A program made the position numbers and the translations under genes. A DNA stretch of 64,000 nucleotides from Sporolactobacillus mangiferae (GTDB taxonomy: Bacteria; Bacillota; Bacilli; Bacillales; Sporolactobacillaceae): the NCBI RefSeq assembly GCF_023336505.1, contig NZ_JAMAST010000001.1, positions 310,001 to 374,000 of the forward strand. The letters are read 5' to 3'. Under the pieces are notes generated by a model. It was not told the origin of the DNA. It worked only from the letters and a program-made list of their open reading frames with translations, and did no database searches. Numbering within the stretch: position 1 is the stretch's first letter; each line of letters starts with the position of its first letter. This document shows, piece after piece, positions 1 through 9,182 of the stretch.

Positions 1-747
1 TGCTTTTGTGAATGGCACTAAGTGCAATACGAACTTCCCACCGAACTCACGCAGTTTTTTTGACAGATCAATGACTTTTTGCTTTGCACGATCACTGGTA
101 TAAGGTGGACTCTGAAAATGAATGGCTTCGACAATCGAACCACGTCTGGCAACCAAATAAGCGGCAACCGGACTGTCGATGCCTCCGGACAAGAGCAACA
201 TCACTTTGCCGCTCGTTCCTACAGGGAGTCCGCCAGCTCCTTGAACTTCTTTACCATATATTCGTGCTTCGTGATAACCGACCTCGACCCGAATGGGTAA
301 ATCAGGATGATGAACATCTACTTTCAGCCAGCCGCACTGCTTTAAAACCGAGGCCCCAAGTTCCTGATTCAGTTCACTGCCATGAATTGGATAACGTTTG
401 TCCTTTCTTCGCGCAGCAATTTTAAATGTTCGGGCACTCTTTTCCTGTTCAGCCACCCTGAGCACGCCAGTACGGATTGCATCCAAGCCGGTACCCACTT
501 TCAAAGCCGGCGAAATATTCTGAATGCCGAAAACCTTCTTTAAAACAGCAAGGACATCATTTGAATTCTCTCCATTTAATTTAACTTCCAAATCGTCAAA
601 ATGCCGCTTGATCTCCAGCTTTGGAAAAGAGCGCAATTTATCACGGACATCATCCTCCAGCTTAATGACAAATTGTTTTTTATTTTTGCCCTTCAAAGTG
701 ATTTCGCCAAATCGAATCACCAGATAATCATAAATCACATCGTTCAT
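1..747 (-). CDS. thiI: tRNA 4-thiouridine synthetase ThiI (partial, 5' part only)
   Basis: The first 249 codons of ThiI are visible; the rest lies beyond the left window edge. ThiI transfers sulfur to U8 of tRNA (4-thiouridine) and in many bacteria to ThiS for thiamin thiazole synthesis. The N-terminal ferredoxin-like/THUMP part (about residues 1-165) is followed by a PP-loop SGGIDSP at about residues 183-189, the adenylation site. The ATG at 745-747 overlaps the TGA of the upstream cysteine desulfurase by four bases (ATGA), with an AAAGGTGG ribosome site inside that gene, so the two are translationally coupled. The desulfurase is the sulfur donor in Bacillus, which supports the pairing. Whether the C-terminal rhodanese extension exists (it is absent in Bacillus) cannot be seen. 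Confidence 0.95.
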   Translation of the reverse strand, partial: MNDVIYDYLVIRFGEITLKGKNKKQFVIKLEDDVRDKLRSFPKLEIKRHFDDLEVKLNGENSNDVLAVLKKVFGIQNISPALKVGTGLDAIRTGVLRVAEQEKSARTFKIAARRKDKRYPIHGSELNQELGASVLKQCGWLKVDVHHPDLPIRVEVGYHEARIYGKEVQGAGGLPVGTSGKVMLLLSGGIDSPVAAYLVARRGSIVEAIHFQSPPYTSDRAKQKVIDLSKKLREFGGKFVLHLVPFTKA

Positions 748-1889
748 TTCATTACCACCTTTAACTGACTGACTTTCTCCGCCAGCTTTTTCAAAAAAAC
801 ATCGATTTCGGACTCTGTTGTCTCATAGGCGAGACTGATACGAATAGCCTGCTCCGCTTCTTTATCAGATACGCCCATCGCCTTCAGAATTTCGCTCGCT
901 CCACTTTCTTTTGATGAGCATGCAGACTTTGTCGATACATAGATTTTCTCTTCTTCCAAGGCGTGGACGAGCACTTCCGACTTGATTCCAAGAAATGAGA
1001 CGTTCACAATGTGCGGTGAGGATAGCGGACTTTGCGGCGTATGAACCACAGCGTTATCTATTTGCTTCAGCCCGTCAAACAGACGGTTTTGAAGTTTTCT
1101 GAGATGGGCAATGCCTTCTGACTCATGCGCCAGGGTCATGCGTAATGCCTTTACCATCCCGCAAATGCCTGGCAAGTTTTCAGTCCCGGATCGGAGCTGA
1201 TGCTCCTGACCTCCACCCGCAAAGAGCGGCGACAATTGTATGCCCTTGCGTACATAAAGCAGCCCCGTCCCCTTAGGTCCATGGAACTTATGACCGGATA
1301 TTGTGCACAAATCGATCCCGCTCTCCCTTAATTGAAGCGGAACTTTTGAAAATCCCTGAACATTGTCAACGTGGAATACCGTTTTTGGCTTATCCTTTAA
1401 AAACCGTCCAATCTCCGCAACCGGTTGGATGGTTCCTACCTCATTGTTTACATGCATGATCGACACAAGAATGGTATCTTCCCGGTAAGCTTTCTTAAAA
1501 TCCTCAAAAGCAACACGCCCATCGTGATTGACAGGGAGATACGTTACCTCGAACCCGAGTTCCTCAAGCTGTGAAAAAGCATTGCCTGCCGATGCGTGCT
1601 CTATAGATGTGGCAATTAAATGCTTTCCTCTGTTCCGATAAGCAAAAGCCGTCCCTTTAATGGCCAGATTGTTTCCTTCTGTTCCTCCGGAAGTAAACAC
1701 GACTTCATCCGGATCAGCATGAAGCAGGGCAGCTGCCTGTTCACGTGAACGGGAAAGCAGATGCTCACTTACTCCTCCGAGACTGTGGAGCGATGAAGGA
1801 TTGGCAAAATAGCGTTCGGAAACCGTTCGATATGTATCCAGAACTTCAGGATAAGGTTTCGTTGTCGCACTGTTATCTAAATAAATCAT
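744..1889 (-). CDS. nifZ: Cysteine desulfurase, NifZ/IscS class, partner of ThiI
   Basis: A PLP enzyme of 381 aa that removes sulfur from L-cysteine as a persulfide. The PLP lysine is K201 in SGHKFHG, and the active cysteine is C324 in the loop STKSACSS, as expected for the NifS/IscS group I type. The start at 1889 (MIYLDNSATT) is chosen because it matches family N termini and follows a GAAAGGAG site; the open frame extends 14 codons further without a better ribosome site. It overlaps thiI by four bases, as in B. subtilis nifZ-thiI, where this desulfurase feeds ThiI rather than Fe-S assembly. Family is certain; the dedication to ThiI is inferred from context. Confidence 0.93.
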   Translation of the reverse strand: MIYLDNSATTKPYPEVLDTYRTVSERYFANPSSLHSLGGVSEHLLSRSREQAAALLHADPDEVVFTSGGTEGNNLAIKGTAFAYRNRGKHLIATSIEHASAGNAFSQLEELGFEVTYLPVNHDGRVAFEDFKKAYREDTILVSIMHVNNEVGTIQPVAEIGRFLKDKPKTVFHVDNVQGFSKVPLQLRESGIDLCTISGHKFHGPKGTGLLYVRKGIQLSPLFAGGGQEHQLRSGTENLPGICGMVKALRMTLAHESEGIAHLRKLQNRLFDGLKQIDNAVVHTPQSPLSSPHIVNVSFLGIKSEVLVHALEEEKIYVSTKSACSSKESGASEILKAMGVSDKEAEQAIRISLAYETTESEIDVFLKKLAEKVSQLKVVMK

Positions 1890-1993
1890 AAAAAATGGGG
1901 AACTCCTTTCAGATAAAGCCGAAAAAGGCACTTGTTTTCATTTGTATCCATCTTGCTTGAATCTTAACATGAGTCTTCCCATTTTGCCATTTT

Positions 1994-3682
1994 TCACGCT
2001 TCGCGCCCCTCATACAGCTCAGCGCGTTTTAAAATTTTCGGTTCCTTCTTCTCAACCGCATGTACTGCTGTTTCAGCAGCTGACTGATAATCATAATTTC
2101 TGAAATAATTTTCTGCTTTTTTCAGTTCCAGATCAATGTCGGAATAGTCGCTGCGGTATCTGTTTCCATACTGAATCATTTCTTCAGCAAACCGGGCTGT
2201 ATCCACCAGTTTTTCACCCTGCTGAAATACATCATTAATATCTCCGCCCGCCTGTTCCAGCAATTTCTGAACCATCGCCATATTTAATGGCTTTTCATCA
2301 AGCTTCTTATTCACTGAACCGAGTTGTTCACTCGCCTTTTGCAATGCTGATGCGAACGAACCGGGGACACCAGGCAGATTGCTTTTAAGAATGATCCGCT
2401 TCGTTTCAAAGAGCTGGCGTTTCAGTTTCTGGATCTGCTTACGTGCACTCAGCTCATCTTTACGCAACGTTTTTATTTTCTCACGAAATTCGTCAGTCAG
2501 CGTCTCAACCTCTGACAACTCTTCCTTCAGATGATCCAATTTGTCAAAAACCGAACTGAACGCTTCTTCTCGATCGGTTTCTTTTGTTTCGGAAAATTGA
2601 TGTTCAAGCTTCTGAAACGTCCTGCTTAATTCACGTTGCATTTTCAAATCTTCATCGTCGATATGATAGCTGTCACGGATCATTTCTGTTTCATCACTTA
2701 AATCGCTTATTTTATTTCCGACTCGCTGAAGATGATCTTCAATCGACGGAGAAAGTGCTTCGAGCTTATTCCGGCTCACTACTTCTTTTTCAAGCTGAGC
2801 GTACAGCCAGTCCAGCTGGTCATGAACAGCTTTCAGACCCGCATCTGCTTCATCAAGCTCCAGGTGATCAACTGCAGTCTCAAGCAGCTGTCGGTGTTTT
2901 TCTGCCTCATCAAGCTGATCATTTATTTGGAGATGTGCAAGCTGATAGCCCTGCTCATTCATTTCACGCTCTCCCTGGCGCAGTTCATTCATTTGATCGG
3001 GTATTATCTTTTTTAATTCATGATAGAGTTCGGGTACCCTTTTGATCTGATTGTCAAGCAGATCAGCGGTTTTTCTTCCGTTCAGGACAATCTGACGTGC
3101 ATCCAGGTAATTACCGTTTTCTGTTTCTGATTCATACTTTTTCAACTGTTCTTCTATAGTTTTTACAGATTGTTCGAGTAAGGGGAGTGTCTGGCCAAAC
3201 TGACTCCGTTTGGTGATGATCTCTTTTTTAATCTGATGAAAAAGTTTCTTTAACGGCATGACATCTTCACGGTTCTTTGTTTCACTTTCTACAATAATAT
3301 GGAGTTCGCTTAAAATTTCCTCAATCCGTTTTTCGATGGTCTGCATTTTTTTATTCATTTCTTTGACAAGATTATCAGCTTTATGGAAACGATATTTTTC
3401 AGTCAGTTCTTCCGCCTGAAACAAAGTTTCTTCTATTCCCGGCAAAGACTGACTGACAATCGTATCCCAGTCTTTATGCCATTTATCAAATTTCTTTTCA
3501 GTATCCCCGGCCATATTCAGCTGCTTGATCTTTGACAGTTCATCAGCTACAGGGCGGCTCATCAGTGCCACCCGGCGCTCCTCGGCACGGTCAATTTTCG
3601 TAAATGTTTTTTTTCTCATCCACGCACCATAAGCAACAACAAACACAACAATTAGGATCAAGCTCACCAATACATACAACAT
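1994..3682 (-). CDS. ezrA: Septation ring formation regulator EzrA
   Basis: Membrane-anchored negative regulator of FtsZ ring assembly that also coordinates septal wall synthesis. The protein has one N-terminal membrane segment (about residues 3-22) followed by a basic RKK stop-transfer and then about 530 residues of spectrin-like coiled coil rich in Glu, Lys and Leu. The N-terminal cytosolic part (SKIKQLNMAGDTEKKFDKW) closely matches the Bacillus protein. With the start at 3682, preceded by GGGGGAA, the length is 562 aa, the same as B. subtilis EzrA. The longer open frame (to 3715) would add a charged stretch before the membrane anchor and is rejected. It sits between nifZ and refZ, in the Bacillus order. 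Confidence 0.96.
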   Translation of the reverse strand: MLYVLVSLILIVVFVVAYGAWMRKKTFTKIDRAEERRVALMSRPVADELSKIKQLNMAGDTEKKFDKWHKDWDTIVSQSLPGIEETLFQAEELTEKYRFHKADNLVKEMNKKMQTIEKRIEEILSELHIIVESETKNREDVMPLKKLFHQIKKEIITKRSQFGQTLPLLEQSVKTIEEQLKKYESETENGNYLDARQIVLNGRKTADLLDNQIKRVPELYHELKKIIPDQMNELRQGEREMNEQGYQLAHLQINDQLDEAEKHRQLLETAVDHLELDEADAGLKAVHDQLDWLYAQLEKEVVSRNKLEALSPSIEDHLQRVGNKISDLSDETEMIRDSYHIDDEDLKMQRELSRTFQKLEHQFSETKETDREEAFSSVFDKLDHLKEELSEVETLTDEFREKIKTLRKDELSARKQIQKLKRQLFETKRIILKSNLPGVPGSFASALQKASEQLGSVNKKLDEKPLNMAMVQKLLEQAGGDINDVFQQGEKLVDTARFAEEMIQYGNRYRSDYSDIDLELKKAENYFRNYDYQSAAETAVHAVEKKEPKILKRAELYEGREA

Positions 3683-3919
3683 ACGGAATTTCCCCCATTC
3701 TCGCATGGAACACACTCATTCTTATTTGACTATATTGTAACAAAATTAAATGAGTTAAGGTCAATAAATTAAAGAATCTGTCGATTTTCGCACAGAATTC
3801 TTATAAGAATGCCTGAAAAGGGGAAAATGCAGCATGATGAGGGCCCTGAACCATGTTTTTTCTATCCCTATTGAGATACGCTGAATTTATATCAAACATC
3901 CGGCCTACAGATGCAGGCA

Positions 3920-4585
3920 CTAAATCCAACCATTCGCTGCCGTAACGTCCTGTTTTTCAGCAAACAGCCTGTGCGCCCAGTCGTCGATCTGCTGCATATA
4001 CAATGTACGGAATGACTGCTGGCTCGGCTGCATAAAGAAAACTTCTCTTAAATACTGGGGCTGAAGGAATGGCATGATGACCAGATCCCGAAATTGGATG
4101 ATCAGAAACTCTCTGCTTGCTGAATGAATGCCTCTTTCAGCAGGCAGCCGTCTGAAAATCCGGTCCAGATGAAATTTTTCTTTCACTAAATAACTTGCCA
4201 TCAATTCACGCACCAATTGATTATCCAACGTCATTTCACGATGCACAAATCGCGAGAGATAAAAGTCTTGCTGCTGAAAGCTGATTAAACGGTTGGCGAT
4301 CAGGACAAGTTGATCAACCGGTGACTGGATCCGTGTGGATTCTTTTTCTGCTTTCTCAAGCGTTTCAAGATAACCTTCAAAAAAATCCGCCATAAGATGT
4401 TCCAAAAGTCCCTGTTTTCCGCCAAAGTAGTAAGAAACAAGTGCTATATTGACCCCTGCATCTGAAGCAATCGCACGCACCGATACACCATCGTATCCGC
4501 TCATGTTGAATAATTTCAGCGCTGAGCGAATCACCGCTTCTTTTGATTTTCTGCCGCTTGCAGCATTTACGCTTTTTGCAGGCAT
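3920..4585 (-). CDS. refZ: TetR-type regulator of FtsZ positioning, RefZ
   Basis: A 221-aa TetR-fold protein. The N-terminal helix-turn-helix (about residues 10-57) contains SVRAIASDAGVNIALVSYYF, and the C-terminal half shows LPAERG and MPFLQPQYLREVFFMQP, very close to B. subtilis RefZ (YttP). RefZ binds motifs near the origin and, when DNA-bound, affects FtsZ so that sporulation septation and chromosome capture are timed properly. The start at 4585 follows a GAGAGGAG site; the open frame runs 12 codons further upstream. It lies directly before the ytsP-rpsD block as in Bacillus. No origin-proximal RefZ-binding motif was recognised in this window. Confidence 0.88.
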   Translation of the reverse strand: MPAKSVNAASGRKSKEAVIRSALKLFNMSGYDGVSVRAIASDAGVNIALVSYYFGGKQGLLEHLMADFFEGYLETLEKAEKESTRIQSPVDQLVLIANRLISFQQQDFYLSRFVHREMTLDNQLVRELMASYLVKEKFHLDRIFRRLPAERGIHSASREFLIIQFRDLVIMPFLQPQYLREVFFMQPSQQSFRTLYMQQIDDWAHRLFAEKQDVTAANGWI

Positions 4586-4748
4586 TGCCTTATCTCCTCT
4601 CGTCAGCTGACCGTTGCTCATGCTTTTACTATATACGTTCGCCCAAAATCGCGTCTACCCTTTTAAAACCCTTCGACATAAATACTGAAAAATCCGACCT
4701 GTTCTGATAAAATGAGAGTACCTTCTCATAGGTTCGAGGTGGAAAGCA

Positions 4749-5198
4749 ATGAATTCTGTCAACAGAACGCGGATTCAGGTACTTGAGTCATTGATAAAAG
4801 ATGAACCCAGCCGAATCGCTAATTTGGCCAATGCCTCCGCATGGTTAAATGAATGTCTGGACACAATCAATTGGGTCGGGTTTTATCTGCTTGAAGAGGA
4901 CGAACTCGTACTCGGTCCCTTTCAAGGTAAAACAGCCTGCGTGCGCATCAAAATGGGCAAAGGTGTGTGCGGCACATCAGCAGAAAAGCGAGAGATTCTG
5001 CGCGTGCCCGATGTTCATGAATTTCCCGGACATATCGCATGTGATGCAGCATCGCGATCGGAAATTGTCATCCCATTGATTAAGGGCGGAAATCTGCTGG
5101 GCGTTCTCGACATTGACAGTCCTGTATGTGACCGTTTTTCGGAAGACGATCAGCAATTTCTGGAAGCCTTTGCCGAAACGCTGGTTACCCATTTATAA
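4749..5198 (+). CDS. ytsP: GAF-domain free methionine-(R)-sulfoxide reductase
   Basis: A single GAF domain of 149 aa. The three cysteines typical of free methionine-R-sulfoxide reductase are present: C64 (KTACVRI), C74 (GVCG) and C98 (HIACD), together with the family motif VLDIDSP. The enzyme reduces free Met-R-O in the cytoplasm with thioredoxin as electron donor. A GAGGTGGAAAG ribosome site precedes the ATG. The gene is divergent from refZ and directly upstream of the rpsD promoter, the ytsP-rpsD neighbourhood of Bacillus. The function follows from the conserved cysteines and has not been tested here. Confidence 0.88.
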   Translation: MNSVNRTRIQVLESLIKDEPSRIANLANASAWLNECLDTINWVGFYLLEEDELVLGPFQGKTACVRIKMGKGVCGTSAEKREILRVPDVHEFPGHIACDAASRSEIVIPLIKGGNLLGVLDIDSPVCDRFSEDDQQFLEAFAETLVTHL

Positions 5199-5207
5199 CT
5201 TTATAAC

Positions 5208-5237
5208 TTGACAGGGAGTTGTCATAAAGGGTATAAT
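5208..5237 (+). promoter_or_regulatory. Sigma-A type promoter of rpsD
   Basis: TTGACA at 5208-5213 and TATAAT at 5232-5237 with an 18-bp spacer. It lies just after the stop of the GAF gene, and a transcript from here would carry a leader of about 245 nt before rpsD. Confidence 0.8.
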
Positions 5238-5244
5238 TGCGGTC

Positions 5245-5478
5245 GTGTAAAATGAGGCAGCGCTGTAATGGCTCTGAAGCTTTTCTATTTTGTTCCTCTA
5301 TGGCTGAGATACCATTTCTCTCAAGAGGTGTACTGTGTAACCTGGACTGCCTGGGCGAAGGTGCAAGATGGCAAAATACCTTCAGCGTACATGCAGAGGT
5401 GTCATTTTATACCATGCGAAGCTGTACCTGTAGCATTTACAGAGCAAGTGCAGCTTTGCGAAAATAAAATGACGAAGG
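5245..5478 (+). promoter_or_regulatory. Long rpsD 5' leader, candidate ribosomal protein S4 autoregulatory RNA
   Basis: About 235 nt lie between the promoter and the rpsD ribosome site, with no convincing reading frame of its own. In B. subtilis, S4 represses its own monocistronic gene by binding a structured leader (established for that species). The length, the position and several GC-rich complementary stretches here fit such an element, but the S4-binding pseudoknot was not traced base by base. The assignment rests on context. Confidence 0.55.
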
Positions 5479-5490
5479 AGGAGTCATTTA

Positions 5491-6093
5491 ATGGCTCGCT
5501 ATACTGGTCCCGTTTGGAAAAAATCACGCCGTCTGGGCATTTCGCTCAGCGGCACAGGTAAAGAACTTGAAAGGCGTCCCTATGCACCAGGACAGCATGG
5601 TCCGAATCAGCGTATCAAACTGTCTGAATATGGCCGCCAGCAACAAGAGAAACAGAAACTGCGTTTTATGTATGGAGTGAATGAACGTCAATTCCGACGC
5701 ATTTTTGATGATGCATCCAAAATGAAGGGCGTTCATGGTGAAAACTTCATGATCTTGCTTGAATCCCGTCTTGATAATCTTGTGTACCGTCTTGGTCTTG
5801 CAAGAACGCGCAGACAATCACGCCAGCTTGTCAACCACGGGCATATCACGGTAAACGGCAAACGCGTCGATATTCCATCTTATCGCGTAAAGCCCGGCGA
5901 AACGATTGGCGTTCGTGAAAAATCACGCAATCTTGTTATTATTAAAGATGCGCTGGAATCGAATAACTTCGTACCTGAGTATCTGACTTTCGACGAAAAA
6001 ACCCTGGAAGGAACTTATAACCGACTTCCTGAACGTTCAGAGCTTCCGGCTGAAATTACTGAAGCAATGATTGTCGAATTCTACTCAAAATAA
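5491..6093 (+). CDS. rpsD: 30S ribosomal protein S4
   Basis: A 200-aa primary rRNA-binding protein of the small subunit body. The N terminus ([20 protein letters not shown]) and the S4 RNA-binding domain ([20 protein letters not shown], about residues 105-124) are nearly identical to the Bacillus protein. It lacks the N-terminal cysteine cluster of zinc-binding S4, so it is the Cys-minus form. A strong AAGGAGGAG ribosome site precedes the ATG. It is transcribed alone from its own promoter and closed by an intrinsic terminator. In B. subtilis tyrS lies nearby; here the next gene is a penicillin-binding protein. Confidence 0.99.
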   Translation: MARYTGPVWKKSRRLGISLSGTGKELERRPYAPGQHGPNQRIKLSEYGRQQQEKQKLRFMYGVNERQFRRIFDDASKMKGVHGENFMILLESRLDNLVYRLGLARTRRQSRQLVNHGHITVNGKRVDIPSYRVKPGETIGVREKSRNLVIIKDALESNNFVPEYLTFDEKTLEGTYNRLPERSELPAEITEAMIVEFYSK

Positions 6094-6108
6094 TTGATCT
6101 TGTTGCCT

Positions 6109-6141
6109 GCAACCCTCCCGTTAAATCGGAAGGGTTTTTTT
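6109..6141 (+). terminator. Intrinsic terminator of rpsD
   Basis: A hairpin with arms AACCCTCC and GGAAGGGTT (one mismatch), followed by a run of seven T residues. Confidence 0.85.
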
Positions 6142-6210
6142 ATAAGAATTAAGAAACATCCATGGTTCGCTTGAATGAAAATACCATGGGATAAAACCCA
6201 TATTTACATA

Positions 6211-6330
6211 CAAAAGTATATAATTTTGATCCATATGAAAACCAATAAACCAGTGTCTTGCCGAGAATCAAAGCGGAGGTGCTCTGGCGCCAGCAGGATC
6301 AGCGAGCCTGGGAAGCTCCGCAGGAATTTT
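6211..6330 (+). repeat. Dispersed intergenic repeat, long class, copy B
   Basis: This is the reverse complement of the central part of the copy at 31010-31424. Shared blocks include CATATGAAAACCAATAAACCAGTGTCTT, GAGAATCAAAGCG and the stretch around CTCCGCAGGAA (matches seen by eye, split by small changes). It lies between rpsD and the PBP gene, both on plus; the element's sense strand is also plus. The rest of the 6142-6505 spacer is AT-rich with no gene seen. Confidence 0.8.
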
Positions 6331-6520
6331 TCCGATCATTTTCGTGCATAAACAGCCTATCATTAAAGAAAATTACATCATTCTTTAAAAACGCCTATAT
6401 GTCTTTTTCCCTTTTCAACCCCAAAAATATACGCTAATATAATAAGAAGCTTTTCATTATATTTTTCTGAATGTTACATACTAATGGCAATCTATTTCAG
6501 AGTATAGAGGAGATTTGCAC

Positions 6521-9094
6521 ATGCACGCCCGATTAAAGAGTTTTTCCGATTTTTTCGACCGACTGGCAGATAAATGGGCTTCAAGTCCAACGATCCAGAC
6601 TCTGCAATCGATCACAGGCGCTATCTGGCATTCATTGCTCATTACGCTGTCCATTCTTTTCATTGGTTCTTTCTTTGCAGTGGGCACTGTTTCCGGATAT
6701 TTTGCCGCACTTGTGCACAATCAGCCGGTCCCAGATTATCAAACCATGAAACACGACATCAATAATTACTCGGAAAGCAGTGTCAGTTATTTCGCGGGAA
6801 ATATTCCCATTGGCCGTCTGAACAGTGACCTGATTCAGACCAAAACGAATTTGGACGAGATGTCCCCTTACCTCATTCATGCGGTAATCGCAACTGAAGA
6901 TGAATTGTTTTATCAGCATCACGGTGTCGTTCCGAAAGCGGTCCTCCGCGCCAGTATGGAAGAACTTCTGAATAAGCCTCAAGTCACGGGTGGCAGTTCC
7001 ATTACACAGCAGCTTGTCAAAAATCAGATTCTCACCAACGAAGTATCAAACGAGCGTAAATTCAGAGAAATTCTGCTCGCGATGCGACTGGAGCGCTATT
7101 TTTCTAAAAACCAGATTCTTGAAGCCTATTTAAATATGGCTTCATTCGGGCGCAATTCATCCGGAAAAAACATTGCGGGTGCGGCAACCGCAGCCGAAGG
7201 TATCTTTGATGTTAAGCCCGATAAGCTGTCTATTCCGCAGGCTGCTTTTATTGCCGGTCTTCCGAAAAATCCATTTACATACTCTCCCTTTGAAAATCAT
7301 GGTGGCCTGAAAAAAGATTTGTCCGCAGGCATCAACCGGGCACATACGGTTTTGCGCCGTATGTACACGGCTGGATACATCAGCAAAAAACAACTGGTTG
7401 AAGCTTTGAAATATGACTACAAAAAACATTTTGCAAAACGCGGACGTTCCATTAATGATGACTATCCGTACCTGTCGAAAGAAATTGAAAACCGGACGAC
7501 CATTATTCTGGCCAAGCTGATGGCGAAGCAGCAAGGATACAGCAGCGACACACTTTATACGGATTACCTGAATTATAAAAAAGTTGTCTATGAGTACCAC
7601 AATGTTTATCGTGGACGCACCATGTCAGCAATCGCCAAAAAACATGGTTACAATTTACAATCCATACAGAATCATTACTCAAATTTTAAAGATTTCATGG
7701 CAAATGCCGCCGCTAAATTAGCCGTCGGCGGATATCGCATTTATACAACAATTAATAAACCGGTATACGACGATATGGAGGCTTTTGCCCGCAATTATTC
7801 GGGATACAGCCCTGATCAGTACGCCCGTGACCAGAACGGGAAGATCATGGAGGTCAAAAACAGTAAGACGGGAAAAACAGAGAAGCTGAAAGATCCGATG
7901 CAAGTTGGATCTACGCTGATTGAAAACAAGACCGGACGGATCATCAGCTTCGTTGGCGGGCGCGGATTTGATTCATCGGAATTAAATTATGCAACAGAGG
8001 TTCCTCGCCAAAATGGATCAACGATGAAACCACTCCTTGTCTATGCTCCTGCCATGGAATTAGGACTGATCCAACCAGGCTCCACCGTTCCCGATCTTCC
8101 GTACAGACGGGTCGTCAACGGAAAGCTGTACAAGCCGACAGATTATGGTTCAACATCGGGCAGTGCTGTTTTTCACGGTTTTGAAACGGCACGGGCGGCG
8201 CTGGCGGCCTCGCATAACGTTCCGGCAGTCAGCGTATTCACAAGGCTGAGTGCCGCTACCGATAAAGCACCGACCTACCTGAAAAAGATGGGGATCACTT
8301 CTCTCGTCGCTTCAGATGGCTATAATGTTTCGGCGGCACTTGGTGGAATCACGCGAGGAATCACGATTGAGGAAAATACAAATGCCTATACTACCTTTGC
8401 AAATGGCGGAAAATTTATCGATGCCTATATGATTGATCGAATTACAGACAGCAGCGGGAAAGTTATTTATCAGCATCAGACTGCACCGGTTAATGTTTTC
8501 TCAGAGCAGACCAGCTATCTGATGCTGGATATGATGCGCGACGTCATTAAATACGGGACCGGTGCTTCATTGCCGCGCATGCTGAATTTCCATGCGGATT
8601 GGGCCGGTAAAACTGGAACTTCCCAGGATTGGCGAGACGGATGGATGGTTGCTTCAAATCCCAATGTTACCATGGGCGTGTGGATCGGCTATGCACACAA
8701 CCAACAGCTCAACCGCAGCATCTATTCAAATCAAAGCAAACAGTTGTTTGCCGGCTTTGCGAACAGCGCCTATAATGTCGATCCAGAGTTGATGGCGCCA
8801 AAAGAAACATTCAAGCAGCCAGCCGGTATCCGACAAGAAACCTACTGTGGTCTCACAGGAGAAAAGCCAACCGCGTATTGTAAATCGGCAGGCTTTGAAG
8901 TCAATGATTTAATGAATGAGAAATATACACCTCGGAATTCCGTGGAAGTGCTCGAACCATTTAACGAGCAACAGGCGGAACAAAAATCCACCGGTGGCCT
9001 GTTCCGATTTAATCAGAATTTCTTTAATTCACATTTTCCATATACAGATCTGAAGGCAGCAAACCCGAAGTTACTTGGGAAGATTCGCCCTTAA
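6521..9094 (+). CDS. Class A (bifunctional) penicillin-binding protein
   Basis: An 857-aa peptidoglycan synthase. A short cytoplasmic tail is followed by a membrane segment (about residues 38-62), then a GT51 glycosyltransferase domain with the catalytic ATEDELFYQH (E126) and the GGSSITQQLVKN motif, then a transpeptidase domain with STMK (nucleophile S500), SHN (564-566) and KTGT (K697). The C terminus has a short tail with two cysteines. An inserted linker at about residues 345-395 contains a segment resembling a LysM core (see findings). The start at ATG 6521 follows GAGGAG with eight bases spacing; a TTG two codons earlier is less likely. It resembles PBP1/PBP2-type enzymes, but the exact Bacillus counterpart was not settled, so no symbol is given. 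Confidence 0.95.
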   Translation: MHARLKSFSDFFDRLADKWASSPTIQTLQSITGAIWHSLLITLSILFIGSFFAVGTVSGYFAALVHNQPVPDYQTMKHDINNYSESSVSYFAGNIPIGRLNSDLIQTKTNLDEMSPYLIHAVIATEDELFYQHHGVVPKAVLRASMEELLNKPQVTGGSSITQQLVKNQILTNEVSNERKFREILLAMRLERYFSKNQILEAYLNMASFGRNSSGKNIAGAATAAEGIFDVKPDKLSIPQAAFIAGLPKNPFTYSPFENHGGLKKDLSAGINRAHTVLRRMYTAGYISKKQLVEALKYDYKKHFAKRGRSINDDYPYLSKEIENRTTIILAKLMAKQQGYSSDTLYTDYLNYKKVVYEYHNVYRGRTMSAIAKKHGYNLQSIQNHYSNFKDFMANAAAKLAVGGYRIYTTINKPVYDDMEAFARNYSGYSPDQYARDQNGKIMEVKNSKTGKTEKLKDPMQVGSTLIENKTGRIISFVGGRGFDSSELNYATEVPRQNGSTMKPLLVYAPAMELGLIQPGSTVPDLPYRRVVNGKLYKPTDYGSTSGSAVFHGFETARAALAASHNVPAVSVFTRLSAATDKAPTYLKKMGITSLVASDGYNVSAALGGITRGITIEENTNAYTTFANGGKFIDAYMIDRITDSSGKVIYQHQTAPVNVFSEQTSYLMLDMMRDVIKYGTGASLPRMLNFHADWAGKTGTSQDWRDGWMVASNPNVTMGVWIGYAHNQQLNRSIYSNQSKQLFAGFANSAYNVDPELMAPKETFKQPAGIRQETYCGLTGEKPTAYCKSAGFEVNDLMNEKYTPRNSVEVLEPFNEQQAEQKSTGGLFRFNQNFFNSHFPYTDLKAANPKLLGKIRP

Positions 9095-9120
9095 GCTTGA
9101 GCTTGCGGTTGAAAAAATAA

Positions 9121-9167
9121 AAACCCCCGCCGTCTGGTTATCATCGACAATCAAACAGCGGGGGTTT
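9121..9167. terminator. Bidirectional terminator between the PBP gene and ccpA
   Basis: AAACCCCCGC and GCGGGGGTTT are inverted arms between two convergent genes. A-rich flanks supply U-tracts on both transcripts. Confidence 0.85.
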
Positions 9168-9182
9168 ATGTATTCACTCAAT

